Of a stretch of DNA of 26,334 bases, positions 1-7,349 are shown piece after piece. Source of the stretch: an uncultured Oxalobacteraceae bacterium (GTDB lineage Bacteria; Pseudomonadota; Gammaproteobacteria; Burkholderiales; Burkholderiaceae). Positions within the stretch are counted from its first letter, which is position 1. Every line of letters starts with the position of its first letter. Location: NCBI GenBank assembly GCA_946480015.1, contig CAMLIL010000084.1:1-26334 (forward strand), written 5' to 3'. The notes beneath the pieces are model-generated. The model was not told the DNA's origin. It saw only the letters and a list, made by a program, of their open reading frames with translations, and searched no databases. The position numbers and the translations under genes are program-made.

Positions 1-884
1 GCATACGTGGCCGGCACATCGCCCGGCTGCATCGGCAGGAAGTTCATCTGCGCGGTCACGCCGCTGACTTTTTCAATCGTCTTGATGAATTCCAGCACCG
101 TCACCGGCTGGTGGTTGCCGATGTTGAACACTGCATGCGGCGCTGCCGTGCCGGTGGCCGGCGTCGGCTTGAACAGCAGCCGCACCACGCCTTCGACGAT
201 ATCGTCGATATAGGTGAAGTCGCGCGTGAGCTTGCCTTCGGCGAACACTGGAATCGGCTCGCCCTTGAGCATTTTCTGAGTAAAGCTGAAGTACGCCATG
301 TCCGGCCGGCCCCAAGGTCCATACACCGTGAAAAAGCGCAGGCCGGTGGTCGGCAGCTTGAACAGATGGCTGTAGGAATGGGCCATCAGCTCATTGGATT
401 TCTTGGTCGCCGCGTACAGCGAGACCGGGTGGTCGACCCGGTCGCTTTCGCTGAACGGCACCTTGGCGTTCTGGCCGTACACGCTGCTGCTGCTGGCGTA
501 CAGCAGGTGCTGAACCTGATGCTGGCGGCAGGCTTCGAGCATATTGCCGAAGCCGACCAGATTGGACTGGATGTACGCCGCCGGATTGTCGATCGAATAG
601 CGCACGCCGGCCTGGGCGGCCAGGTGCACGACCAGGGTTGGCTTGACCTGGTCGAACAGCGCCGTCACCTGGGCGGTATCGGCCAGTTCGACGGTCAGGC
701 AGTCGACGCCGGCGGGAACCAGCAGCGCCTGCACGCGGTCATGCTTGAGCTGGGGCGTGTAGTAGTCGTTGAAGTTATCGCAGCCAACCACCTTGTGTCC
801 CATGGCGGCCAGGCGGGCTGCCACGAAACTGCCGACAAAGCCGGCCGCGCCCGTCACCAGGACCGTGTGCTGGCCGTCCGTCAT
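1..884 (-). CDS. UDP-glucuronate 4-epimerase (3' end outside window)
   Basis: This is an extended short-chain dehydrogenase/reductase that interconverts UDP-glucuronate and UDP-galacturonate in the cytoplasm, using bound NAD. The visible 294 residues carry the NAD-binding TGAAGFVG (11-18), an SSSSVYG block (131-137) and the catalytic pair Y157/K161 in YAATK. They also carry RFFTVYGPWGRPDM (183-196), typical of the GAE/LpsL group that accepts UDP-uronic acids. The family is usually about 330 residues, so roughly 35-40 C-terminal residues lie beyond position 1. The ATG overlaps the stop of the upstream dehydrogenase as ATGA, and an AAGGA (minus strand, 894-898) sits 9 nt ahead of it. The dehydrogenase directly upstream makes its substrate. 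Assignment to the UDP-GlcA-specific branch is inferred from the motifs and the neighbour. Confidence 0.93.
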   Translation of the reverse strand, partial: MTDGQHTVLVTGAAGFVGSFVAARLAAMGHKVVGCDNFNDYYTPQLKHDRVQALLVPAGVDCLTVELADTAQVTALFDQVKPTLVVHLAAQAGVRYSIDNPAAYIQSNLVGFGNMLEACRQHQVQHLLYASSSSVYGQNAKVPFSESDRVDHPVSLYAATKKSNELMAHSYSHLFKLPTTGLRFFTVYGPWGRPDMAYFSFTQKMLKGEPIPVFAEGKLTRDFTYIDDIVEGVVRLLFKPTPATGTAAPHAVFNIGNHQPVTVLEFIKTIEKVSGVTAQMNFLPMQPGDVPATY

Positions 885-2248
885 ACGCGCGCTTCCTTGC
901 TCAGGCGGCCGATGCCTTCATAACGCAGGCCGGCTGCCGACACGGTTTCCGGATCATAGATGTTGCGGCCGTCGAAGATGGCCTTGCTGCGCAGGACCTG
1001 GGCCAGATCGGTGAAGTCGGGCGCGCGGAACTCCTTCCATTCGGTCACCAGGACCAGCGCATCGGCGTCCTGCGCGGCTTGCCTGGCCGAAGCGGCCAGC
1101 ACCAGCGACTGGGCCAGGCGCGCTTCGCCATGCTCGGCTGCCAGCACGCGCCGGGCTTCGTCGCTGGCGACCGGATCGTAGGCGCGCACCTGGGCGCCGG
1201 CGGCGAACAGCGCGCGGATCAGCACCAGGCTGGGCGCTTCGCGCATGTCGTCGGTGTTCGGTTTAAACGACAAGCCCCACAGCGCGATGGTCTTGCCTTT
1301 CAGGCCGGCGGCGCCGCCATAGAAGCGGCACAGCTTGTTGAACAACACATTTTTCTGGTTGTCGTTGACCGTTTCGGTGGCGTTGAGCACGTGCAGCTGC
1401 TGGTCCAGGGTCGAGGCGGTCTTGATCAGCGCCTTGACGTCCTTGGGGAAGCAGGAGCCGCCGTAGCCCATGCCGGCGTACAAAAATTGCGGGCCGATGC
1501 GGGCATCCAGGCCCATGCCCAGGCGGACCGCCTCGATGTCGGCGCCCAGCACTTCGGCCAGGTTGGCCAGTTCGTTCATGAAGCTGATCCGGGTGGCCAG
1601 CATGGCGTTGGCGGCGTACTTGGTCAATTCGGCGCTGCGGATGTCCATTTCCACCAGTTTTTCGTGGTTGCGGCTGAACGGGCCGTACAGCTGGCGCATC
1701 AGCTTGGTGGCGCGCGCATCGTCGCTGCCGACCACGATGCGGTCCGGCTTCATGAAGTCTTCAATGGCCGCGCCTTCCTTGAGAAATTCGGGATTGCTGC
1801 ACACGGCGAAGTTGACCTCGACGCCGCGCTTGGCCAGTTCGCCGGCGATGGCGGCGCTGACCTTGTCAGCGGTACCGACCGGGACAGTCGACTTGTCGAC
1901 CACCACCAGCGGCTTGTTGATGCGCTGGCCGATGCTGCGCGCAGCCGACAGGATGTGGGTAAGGTCGGCGCTGCCATCCTCATCCGGTGGCGTGCCAACC
2001 GCCAGGAAAATCACCTCCGCATGGGCTACCGCTTCATCATAGCTGGTGGAAAACAGCAGGCGGCCGACCGCCGCGTTGCGGGTCACAAGTGCATCCAGGC
2101 CCGGCTCATGAATGGGAATCTCACCACGATTGAGCATGTCGATCTTGCGGGCGTCAACATCGAGGCATAAAACCGTATTGCCGACGTCGGCGAAGCAGGC
2201 TCCAGAAACCAGGCCGACGTAACCTGTACCGATGATAGTGATTTTCAT
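881..2248 (-). CDS. ugd: UDP-glucose 6-dehydrogenase
   Basis: This cytoplasmic enzyme oxidises UDP-glucose to UDP-glucuronate with 2 NAD+. The 455-residue protein starts MKITIIGTGYVGL, with the Rossmann glycine motif at 7-12. It has NPEFLKEG (152-159) and the active-site GGSCFPKD with nucleophile C266. A C-terminal UDP-binding domain follows (GLSFKPNTDDMREAPS region). The length is normal for the UDPGDH family. The open frame continues 23 codons upstream of the chosen ATG, but family alignments start at MKI. Only a weak Shine-Dalgarno-like stretch precedes it. It is the first gene of a two-gene minus-strand operon with the epimerase (ATGA overlap) and lies about 200 nt downstream of a good sigma-70 promoter at 2462-2489. 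It supplies uronic acid donors for the exopolysaccharide genes of this locus. Confidence 0.96.
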   Translation of the reverse strand: MKITIIGTGYVGLVSGACFADVGNTVLCLDVDARKIDMLNRGEIPIHEPGLDALVTRNAAVGRLLFSTSYDEAVAHAEVIFLAVGTPPDEDGSADLTHILSAARSIGQRINKPLVVVDKSTVPVGTADKVSAAIAGELAKRGVEVNFAVCSNPEFLKEGAAIEDFMKPDRIVVGSDDARATKLMRQLYGPFSRNHEKLVEMDIRSAELTKYAANAMLATRISFMNELANLAEVLGADIEAVRLGMGLDARIGPQFLYAGMGYGGSCFPKDVKALIKTASTLDQQLHVLNATETVNDNQKNVLFNKLCRFYGGAAGLKGKTIALWGLSFKPNTDDMREAPSLVLIRALFAAGAQVRAYDPVASDEARRVLAAEHGEARLAQSLVLAASARQAAQDADALVLVTEWKEFRAPDFTDLAQVLRSKAIFDGRNIYDPETVSAAGLRYEGIGRLSKEARV

Positions 2249-2360
2249 AGCGTGATTTTCTAAGTAGTGGGGATGGTGCAACGCTGACCCGACAATCCGG
2301 TGTGCAGGGCGCGGCATCGAACCGCAAGCCGTTATCCAAAGGAAACGACACTTTAACGCG

Positions 2361-2390
2361 ATTATGCGGATAGTTGGGTGGTTTCAGCAA
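2361..2390 (-). promoter_or_regulatory. Secondary sigma-70 promoter candidate for ugd
   Basis: On the minus strand TTGCTG (2390-2385) is followed after 18 bp by CATAAT (2366-2361). A start near 2354 would give a leader of about 105 nt to ugd. It is weaker than the upstream promoter at 2462-2489 and rests on the two hexamers only. Confidence 0.3.
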
Positions 2391-2461
2391 GCTCCTGAGC
2401 CTTTGCACCACAACCAAGCAAGCGTGGCTTTTTCATGGCTTCGAAATATCGCTGCCTCAGC

Positions 2462-2489
2462 ATTATATTTTCAATTTTGACATCAGCAA
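2462..2489 (-). promoter_or_regulatory. Sigma-70 promoter ahead of ugd/epimerase (repeat copy 1)
   Basis: On the minus strand TTGCTG (2489-2484), a 16-bp spacer and a perfect TATAAT (2467-2462) form a promoter directed at ugd. The expected start is near 2455, leaving an untranslated leader of about 207 nt. The promoter sits just beyond the acyltransferase stop at 2528. It lies wholly inside a 30-bp element repeated ahead of the acyltransferase gene at 4908-4937. Confidence 0.6.
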
Positions 2490-2491
2490 AT
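2462..2491 (-). repeat. 30-bp intergenic direct repeat, copy 1
   Basis: This element matches 4908-4937 at 25 of 30 positions without gaps and in the same orientation. The conserved core on the minus strand is CTGATG, then two variable bases, then AAAATTGAAA, one variable base and TATAAT. The promoter spacer is as conserved as the hexamers, which is more than RNA polymerase alone needs. Looser similarity continues past the -10 box (both copies have ATA then TCGAA within about 25 nt, with small gaps). Confidence 0.7.
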
Positions 2492-2527
2492 CACGCCGGA
2501 GTGCGCTTCGCGGTTTTTGGCACAATG

Positions 2528-4540
2528 TCAAAACGGTGTAATCGATGGCGTCGATGCGTCCCTTGCCGACTGGAGCGGTGGATCGATCCGGAACGGCGGT
2601 GGCAAGCCTTGCTTTTCCAGAATAGCCTGGCCCAGCAGGCGGCCGCCAGGGACGGATAAGTGACCGTAATCGTAATACAGCTGTTCGCCGCCGGCGCTAT
2701 GGGTGGAACAGACGCCGTTGGGGCACAGGTAGCTGGTGGCATCGAAATACGTCACCCCGGAATGTGTGTGCGCAAACTGTTGCAGCTTCTCGTTCATGGC
2801 TGCCACGTGCTCGTCCATTGGAAGGTGCAGCGGATCGCAGCGGCGCCATGGGTAGGTGAGCGCCTTGGCGGCGCACAGGCGGTCGAAATCATTGAATAGG
2901 GGGATGCGCCCAATTAACACGACCTGTTTCCCTTGCTTCGTCAAGCGCTCGACTGTGGCGAAAAAGCGCTCGATGAATACGGTCGAGCGGTCTTGGTACA
3001 CTGTCCATGCGGCGGCGATGATGACGACGCCGGTCGACTTGAGCACTTCGGCTATCACCTGCTGCGATGCCAGGCAATACGGCGCGCGCGCCTGATCGAC
3101 GAAGCCGTCCACTGGACCGAGTACCGGTGCGCACGTTCCCGCCGACAGGTTACGGACACTATACCCGCCCCGGCGTGCGAACTCGTCCACCATCCCGACG
3201 TAGTGCGCCGCATTGGAATCCCCCCACAACAGCACCGATGGCGGCTGCCCGGCCGCCGCCTCCCGGTTCAGTATGCAGCGGGGATCGGCGCCGTCTTTCT
3301 CAACCAGGACCTTGCGCATGCACACGTAATCAAAATCGGTCGGCGCGTGATCGTTGGCGCGCACCTTGGCCAAGCGGTCGTGGTAACCGGTATCGAGAAC
3401 GCGGTTGATCAATGCCTGCGGATAGACCACGGCCAGTGCGAGCACGCCGACGGCCATGGTCGCCACACCATAGCCACCAAAAATGGCGCGCCAACGGCCG
3501 GCCGGCACTGTCCGGAATGGCTGTTCGATCAGCGCATACGTCAGCCAGGCCAGCAGCAGCGTGAGCAGGAAAATCGCGGTACCACTCGCCAGGCCCGGTT
3601 GACCGTAGCCGTAGCGGTAGAACGCCAACAGCGGCCAGTGCCACAGATAGGCTGAGTACGAGACCTGCCCGACAGCGCGCAGCGGCCGCCAGCGCAGCAG
3701 GTGCGGCACGCCGGCCTGATCCATGTGGCCGGACAGGAGCAGCAAGGCGGTACCGGCGGCGGGCAGCATGGCGCGCAGGCCGGGGAAAACTTGAGTTTCC
3801 TCGAGCCAGCAGAATGCTGCAAGCAGGCACACAGCGCCGAGGTAGCCGAACGGCTGCGCGAGCCTGGCTGGAAGGCGCAGGTGGACCCGCCGCTCGATCG
3901 CGAGTGCCACGATGGCCCCGGCGAGCAATTCGCCGGCACGCGACGGCAGCATGTAATACGCAAATGACGGCTTGTAGGCGAACAGGAATTGGCCCAGTAC
4001 GTAGGACGCCAGCGCGGTGGTGCCGACCAGGAGCAGCAGAGCCCGGGTGCCCAGCGGGCGATAGAGAAACATCAGCACCAACGGCCAGATCAGATAAAAC
4101 TGTTCTTCCACCCCGAGCGACCACAAGTGCAGCAGCGGCAGCTCGGCACTGCTCTGGGCGAAATATCCGGTGTCCCGAAAAAAAGTGTAGTACACATTGG
4201 TCAGCGAACCCAGCGACCACAGACCGGCCTTGCCGGCCGCGACGGCATCTTCTGGCAGCAACAAGACCTGTGCAGCAAGAACCGTCACCAGCACCACGAC
4301 CAGCATCGCCGGGGCAATCCGTTTAATGCGGCGGCAGTAAAAGTCGCGCAGCGAGAATCGGCCCGCGTCGAGATCCTGCGCGATCTTTCCGGTAATGAGG
4401 AAACCCGACAGGACGAAAAAGATATCGACCCCCACGAAGCCGCCGGGCAAGAGGGATTTCTCAATATGGAAGAGGATGACCGCCAGCACCGCAACCGCGC
4501 GGAGACCGTCGATATCCCGGCGATAGGAACGTTCCCGCAC
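2528..4540 (-). CDS. Membrane O-acyltransferase with C-terminal SGNH domain (OafA/OatA-like)
   Basis: This protein probably transfers acetyl or another acyl group from a cytoplasmic donor across the inner membrane to exopolysaccharide hydroxyls. From the GTG at 4540 it has 670 residues. The N-terminal half is an acyltransferase-3 domain: YRRDIDGLRAVAVLAVILFH (residues 6-25, ending with conserved H25), FFVLSGFLITGKI, HLWSLGVEEQFYLIWP, SYSAYLWHWP, and about ten hydrophobic segments. The C-terminal SGNH domain has LLWGDSNAAH (437-446) and DYGHLS (624-629), giving Ser and Asp/His for the hydrolase-type triad. The start is uncertain: the frame is open back to a TTG at 4660 (710 residues), no start has a Shine-Dalgarno, and GTG 4540 fits the family N-terminus best. 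It is a single gene with its own likely promoter at 4908-4935. Which sugar it acylates cannot be read from sequence. Confidence 0.88.
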   Translation of the reverse strand: MRERSYRRDIDGLRAVAVLAVILFHIEKSLLPGGFVGVDIFFVLSGFLITGKIAQDLDAGRFSLRDFYCRRIKRIAPAMLVVVLVTVLAAQVLLLPEDAVAAGKAGLWSLGSLTNVYYTFFRDTGYFAQSSAELPLLHLWSLGVEEQFYLIWPLVLMFLYRPLGTRALLLLVGTTALASYVLGQFLFAYKPSFAYYMLPSRAGELLAGAIVALAIERRVHLRLPARLAQPFGYLGAVCLLAAFCWLEETQVFPGLRAMLPAAGTALLLLSGHMDQAGVPHLLRWRPLRAVGQVSYSAYLWHWPLLAFYRYGYGQPGLASGTAIFLLTLLLAWLTYALIEQPFRTVPAGRWRAIFGGYGVATMAVGVLALAVVYPQALINRVLDTGYHDRLAKVRANDHAPTDFDYVCMRKVLVEKDGADPRCILNREAAAGQPPSVLLWGDSNAAHYVGMVDEFARRGGYSVRNLSAGTCAPVLGPVDGFVDQARAPYCLASQQVIAEVLKSTGVVIIAAAWTVYQDRSTVFIERFFATVERLTKQGKQVVLIGRIPLFNDFDRLCAAKALTYPWRRCDPLHLPMDEHVAAMNEKLQQFAHTHSGVTYFDATSYLCPNGVCSTHSAGGEQLYYDYGHLSVPGGRLLGQAILEKQGLPPPFRIDPPLQSARDASTPSITPF

Positions 4541-4907
4541 GACGTCAGCGATCAGCAAACGAGGAAAGGCGCAGGCGGCCGGTCTGGCGCTTGCCACTCC
4601 GACGCTGCGCGCCGATGCGCAGTACCGTGTTGCCGAGGGCGGCGGGGCAGGCTCCAGCAAGCGGTCCGGCAGCGCCGGTCATCGTGGTCATCATAGTGCG
4701 GTTCTTTTTACGGGGGAGCCAGCGCGAAGGGATGCTGCCAAACGGTGATGAAGCCTGCATGGCACTCCGCCGCCGTGGCGCCAATCGTCAAGGGTTGATG
4801 CTGAAAACAGGACAGAGGCTCTTACAAGCAAAATTCAGTTGCGAGGAACCAACCCACCTCTCTGAAAGTTGCATGGGGTTCACACTTTTCGAGTATGATT
4901 ACGTAGA

Positions 4908-4935
4908 ATTATACTTTCAATTTTTGCATCAGTAA
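4908..4935 (-). promoter_or_regulatory. Sigma-70 promoter ahead of the SGNH acyltransferase (repeat copy 2)
   Basis: On the minus strand TTACTG (4935-4930), a 16-bp spacer and a perfect TATAAT (4913-4908) point towards the acyltransferase gene. The predicted start near 4901 leaves a leader of about 360 nt to GTG 4540, or about 240 nt if TTG 4660 is used. It is the second copy of the element at 2462-2491. Confidence 0.55.
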
Positions 4936-4937
4936 AC
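4908..4937 (-). repeat. 30-bp intergenic direct repeat, copy 2
   Basis: Ungapped 25/30 match to 2462-2491. The two copies flank the acyltransferase gene as direct repeats 2,446 bp apart. Each lies just upstream of a minus-strand transcription unit and holds that unit's probable promoter. Confidence 0.7.
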
Positions 4938-5019
4938 AAAGCAACTCTTTTACTGCAGGGCAAAAAAACTGATCCCAGCGCCGGCCTACCATTCGCGCGC
5001 GCCGCTTACTTCCAATACG

Positions 5020-6195
5020 ATGAAGCTGCTCACCTTCAGTACGCTCTACCCCAATATAGAACAGCCCAATCACGGCATTTTTGTGGAAACCCGGCTGCGC
5101 TACCTGATCGCCAGCGGCCAGGTGAGCTCGCGCGTGGTAGCGCCTGTTCCCTGGTTCCCATCAGGCAATCGCCGTTTTGGCAGCTACAGCGCGTTCGCCC
5201 GCGTGCCGCGCGCCGAGTCGCGCCATGGCATTGCGATCACCCATCCGCGCTATCCCTTGATTCCGAAAATCGGCATGGCTGCCGCGCCGGCGTTGATGGC
5301 GCGCGCCGCCCGCGCCGAGATCGGCCGCATCATCGATGAAGGCTACGACTTCGACGTCATCGATGCGCATTATTTTTACCCGGACGGCGTGGCCGCCGTT
5401 ATGCTGGGCAAGTATTTCAACAAGCCGGTGACGATTACCGCGCGCGGTACCGATATCAACCTCATTCCCCAGTTTCCCTTGCCGCGCAAGATGATCCTGT
5501 GGGCGGCAAACAACGCCAAGGGCTTGATCACGGTGTGCAATGCGCTCAAGGATGAAATGGTGCAGCTGGGCGTGGCGGCCGACACCATCACGCCACTGCG
5601 CAACGGGGTCGATCTGCAGCGCTTCGCCCCGGCCGACCGTGCCGCCGCGCGCGCGGCCCTTGGCCTGACCCACTTCACCCTGCTGTCGGTCGGCCTGCTC
5701 GACCCGCGCAAGGGCCATGACCTGGTGATCAAGGCGCTGGTGCACCTGCCCGGCGTACGCCTGATGATCGCGGGCACGGGGCCGGAAAAGCGCGCGCTGG
5801 AAAACCTGGCCGAGCAGCTGGGCGTAACCGAGCGCGTGACCTTTCTGGGTGGTGTGCCGCAAGTTCAGCTGGCCAACTATTACAACGCCGCCGATGTGCT
5901 GGTGCTGGCCTCGAGCCGCGAAGGCTGGGCCAATGTGCTGCTCGAATCGATGGCTTGCGGCACGCCGGTGGTGGCCAGCAATGTGTGGGGCACGCCGGAA
6001 GTGGTGGCCGCGCCGGAAGCTGGCCTGCTGATGCGCGAGCGCACGCCGAGCGCGCTGGCGGACGCCGTCGGCATGCTGCGCGCGCAATACCCGGACCACC
6101 AGGCCACGCGCCGCTATGCCGAACGGTTCAGCTGGGATGCAACCACCCAGGGCCAGATCGACCTGTTCCAGAAGATCATCGTGGGGGCGGCGTGA
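5020..6195 (+). CDS. GT4-family glycosyltransferase, TuaC-like
   Basis: A cytoplasmic GT-B fold, retaining glycosyltransferase that would add one sugar to the lipid-linked repeat unit. The 391 residues show an N-terminal acceptor domain beginning MKLLTFSTLYPN with HGIFVETRLRYL (18-29), as in TuaC-like enzymes. The C-terminal GT1 domain has SVGLLDPRKGHDLVIKAL (223-240) and the donor-binding E-x7-E in EGWANVLLE (301-309), followed by ACGTPVVAS. The length is typical. No clear Shine-Dalgarno precedes the ATG, but the start agrees with the family N-terminus. It is the first gene of a four-gene operon, and its TGA overlaps the next GTG. Donor and acceptor cannot be assigned from sequence. Confidence 0.93.
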   Translation: MKLLTFSTLYPNIEQPNHGIFVETRLRYLIASGQVSSRVVAPVPWFPSGNRRFGSYSAFARVPRAESRHGIAITHPRYPLIPKIGMAAAPALMARAARAEIGRIIDEGYDFDVIDAHYFYPDGVAAVMLGKYFNKPVTITARGTDINLIPQFPLPRKMILWAANNAKGLITVCNALKDEMVQLGVAADTITPLRNGVDLQRFAPADRAAARAALGLTHFTLLSVGLLDPRKGHDLVIKALVHLPGVRLMIAGTGPEKRALENLAEQLGVTERVTFLGGVPQVQLANYYNAADVLVLASSREGWANVLLESMACGTPVVASNVWGTPEVVAAPEAGLLMRERTPSALADAVGMLRAQYPDHQATRRYAERFSWDATTQGQIDLFQKIIVGAA

Positions 6196-7349
6196 AGATT
6201 TTGTACCATCACCGCACCCGCTCGAAGGACGGTCAGTACGTCCACATCGAGGAAATGATCCATTCCCTGCGCACGCTGGGCCATGAAGTGGTCATCGTGG
6301 CGCCGCCTTCGGCCGAGAAGGAAGACTTCGGTTCGGATGCCGGCCCGGTGGCGCTGCTCAAGCGCTTCATGCCCAAGGCGCTCTACGAACTGCTGGAACT
6401 GGCCTACTCCCTGGTGGCGTACCGCCGCCTGGTGAAAGCGGTGCGCGAGCACAAGCCGGACGTTTTCTACGAACGCTACAACCTGTACCTGCCGGCCGGT
6501 ATCTGGCTGGCGCGCAAGTTCAAGCTGCCGATGCTGCTGGAAGTGAACGCACCGCTGATGGAAGAGCGCGCCCGCCACGACGGCCTGGCCTTGATGGGCC
6601 TGGCGCGCTGGTCGCAGCGCTATGCATGGCGCAATGCCGACCTGGTGTTGCCGGTCACGGCGGTGCTGGGCGACATCGTCGCTTCCTATGGCGTTCCGCG
6701 CGAAAAAATCGTGGTGATCCCGAACGGCATCAATCCCGAACACTTCGCCAAGGCGCCCGACAATACCCAGGCCAAGCGCACCCTGGGGCTCGAGGGCAAG
6801 CTGGTGCTTGGCTTTACCGGCTTCGTGCGCGACTGGAACCGGCTCGACAAGGTGATTACCATGATCGCCAAGGATCGGCCGGAATCGGAACGTTTCCTGC
6901 TGGTGGTGGGCGATGGTCCTGCGCGGGCCGCGCTGGAGCAGCAGGCGCGCGCACTCAAGATCGAACACCGGGTCCGCTTTACCGGCGTGGTGGGACGCGA
7001 CCAGGTGCCGCTGTATGTGGCGGCCTTTGACATCGCGCTGCAGCCGGGCGTGGTGGCCTATGCCTCGCCCCTGAAGCTGTTTGAATACCTGTATTTGGGC
7101 AAGGCGATCGTCGGTCCGGCCCAGCCGAACATTCAGGAAATCCTGGCGCACGAGCACAACGCGGTGCTGTTCGACCCGGTCGACGACGACGGCATGGCTG
7201 GCGCGATCGACCGGCTGAGCGAAGACGCGGCGTTGCGCACCAGGGTCGCACGCAACGCCCAGGCGACGATTGTCGAGCAGAAGCTCACCTGGCATGCGAA
7301 CGCCGAACGCGTCATCGGCCTGTTCCGCAGATTGGCGCAACGTGCGTGA
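6192..7349 (+). CDS. GT4-family glycosyltransferase
   Basis: A second GT-B retaining glycosyltransferase (385 residues) for repeat-unit assembly in the cytoplasm. It begins VKILYHHRTRSKDGQYVHIEE and continues to a C-terminal GT1 domain with GFTGFVRDWNRLDK (207-220), VVGDGPAR (238-245) and ASPLKLFEYLYLGKAIV (291-307). The last segment is the nucleotide-sugar site, with E298 in place of the usual EG-x-P-x-x-xxE arrangement. I chose GTG 6192 because it overlaps the preceding stop as GTGA, carries a GGGGG run 4 nt upstream (6183-6187), and gives the expected N-terminal beta strand. The frame itself is open further upstream inside the previous gene. It is translationally coupled on both sides. Confidence 0.92.
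   Translation: MKILYHHRTRSKDGQYVHIEEMIHSLRTLGHEVVIVAPPSAEKEDFGSDAGPVALLKRFMPKALYELLELAYSLVAYRRLVKAVREHKPDVFYERYNLYLPAGIWLARKFKLPMLLEVNAPLMEERARHDGLALMGLARWSQRYAWRNADLVLPVTAVLGDIVASYGVPREKIVVIPNGINPEHFAKAPDNTQAKRTLGLEGKLVLGFTGFVRDWNRLDKVITMIAKDRPESERFLLVVGDGPARAALEQQARALKIEHRVRFTGVVGRDQVPLYVAAFDIALQPGVVAYASPLKLFEYLYLGKAIVGPAQPNIQEILAHEHNAVLFDPVDDDGMAGAIDRLSEDAALRTRVARNAQATIVEQKLTWHANAERVIGLFRRLAQRA

Larger units (their letters stand above)
4541..5019. other. Divergent intergenic region, promoter-bearing, no gene seen
   Basis: This stretch lies between the minus-strand acyltransferase and the plus-strand glycosyltransferase operon. The part nearest 4860-4990 is clearly AT-richer than its surroundings and holds the minus-strand promoter at 4908-4935. 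For the plus strand, TATGAT at 4894-4899 with TTGCAT 19 bp upstream, and TTGCAT at 4924-4929 followed by TTTACT, are weak candidates. A minus-strand frame covering 4545-4784 has no recognisable content and probably does not code. I saw no terminator and no strong inverted repeat. Confidence 0.6.

Noticed and set aside
111..923. A 270-codon plus-strand open frame opposite the epimerase gene.
   Set aside because: It is antisense to a clear epimerase, has no recognisable domain and is of the kind expected in GC-rich DNA.
2154..2417. An 87-codon minus-strand frame running from the ugd leader into ugd.
   Set aside because: It is out of frame with ugd, shows no similarity and reads through the true ugd start.
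4760..4775. Plus-strand TGGCAC followed by a GC-rich stretch ahead of the glycosyltransferase operon, as a sigma-54 candidate.
   Set aside because: The -12 half is not TTGC and the spacing is one base short, so it is probably chance in GC-rich sequence.
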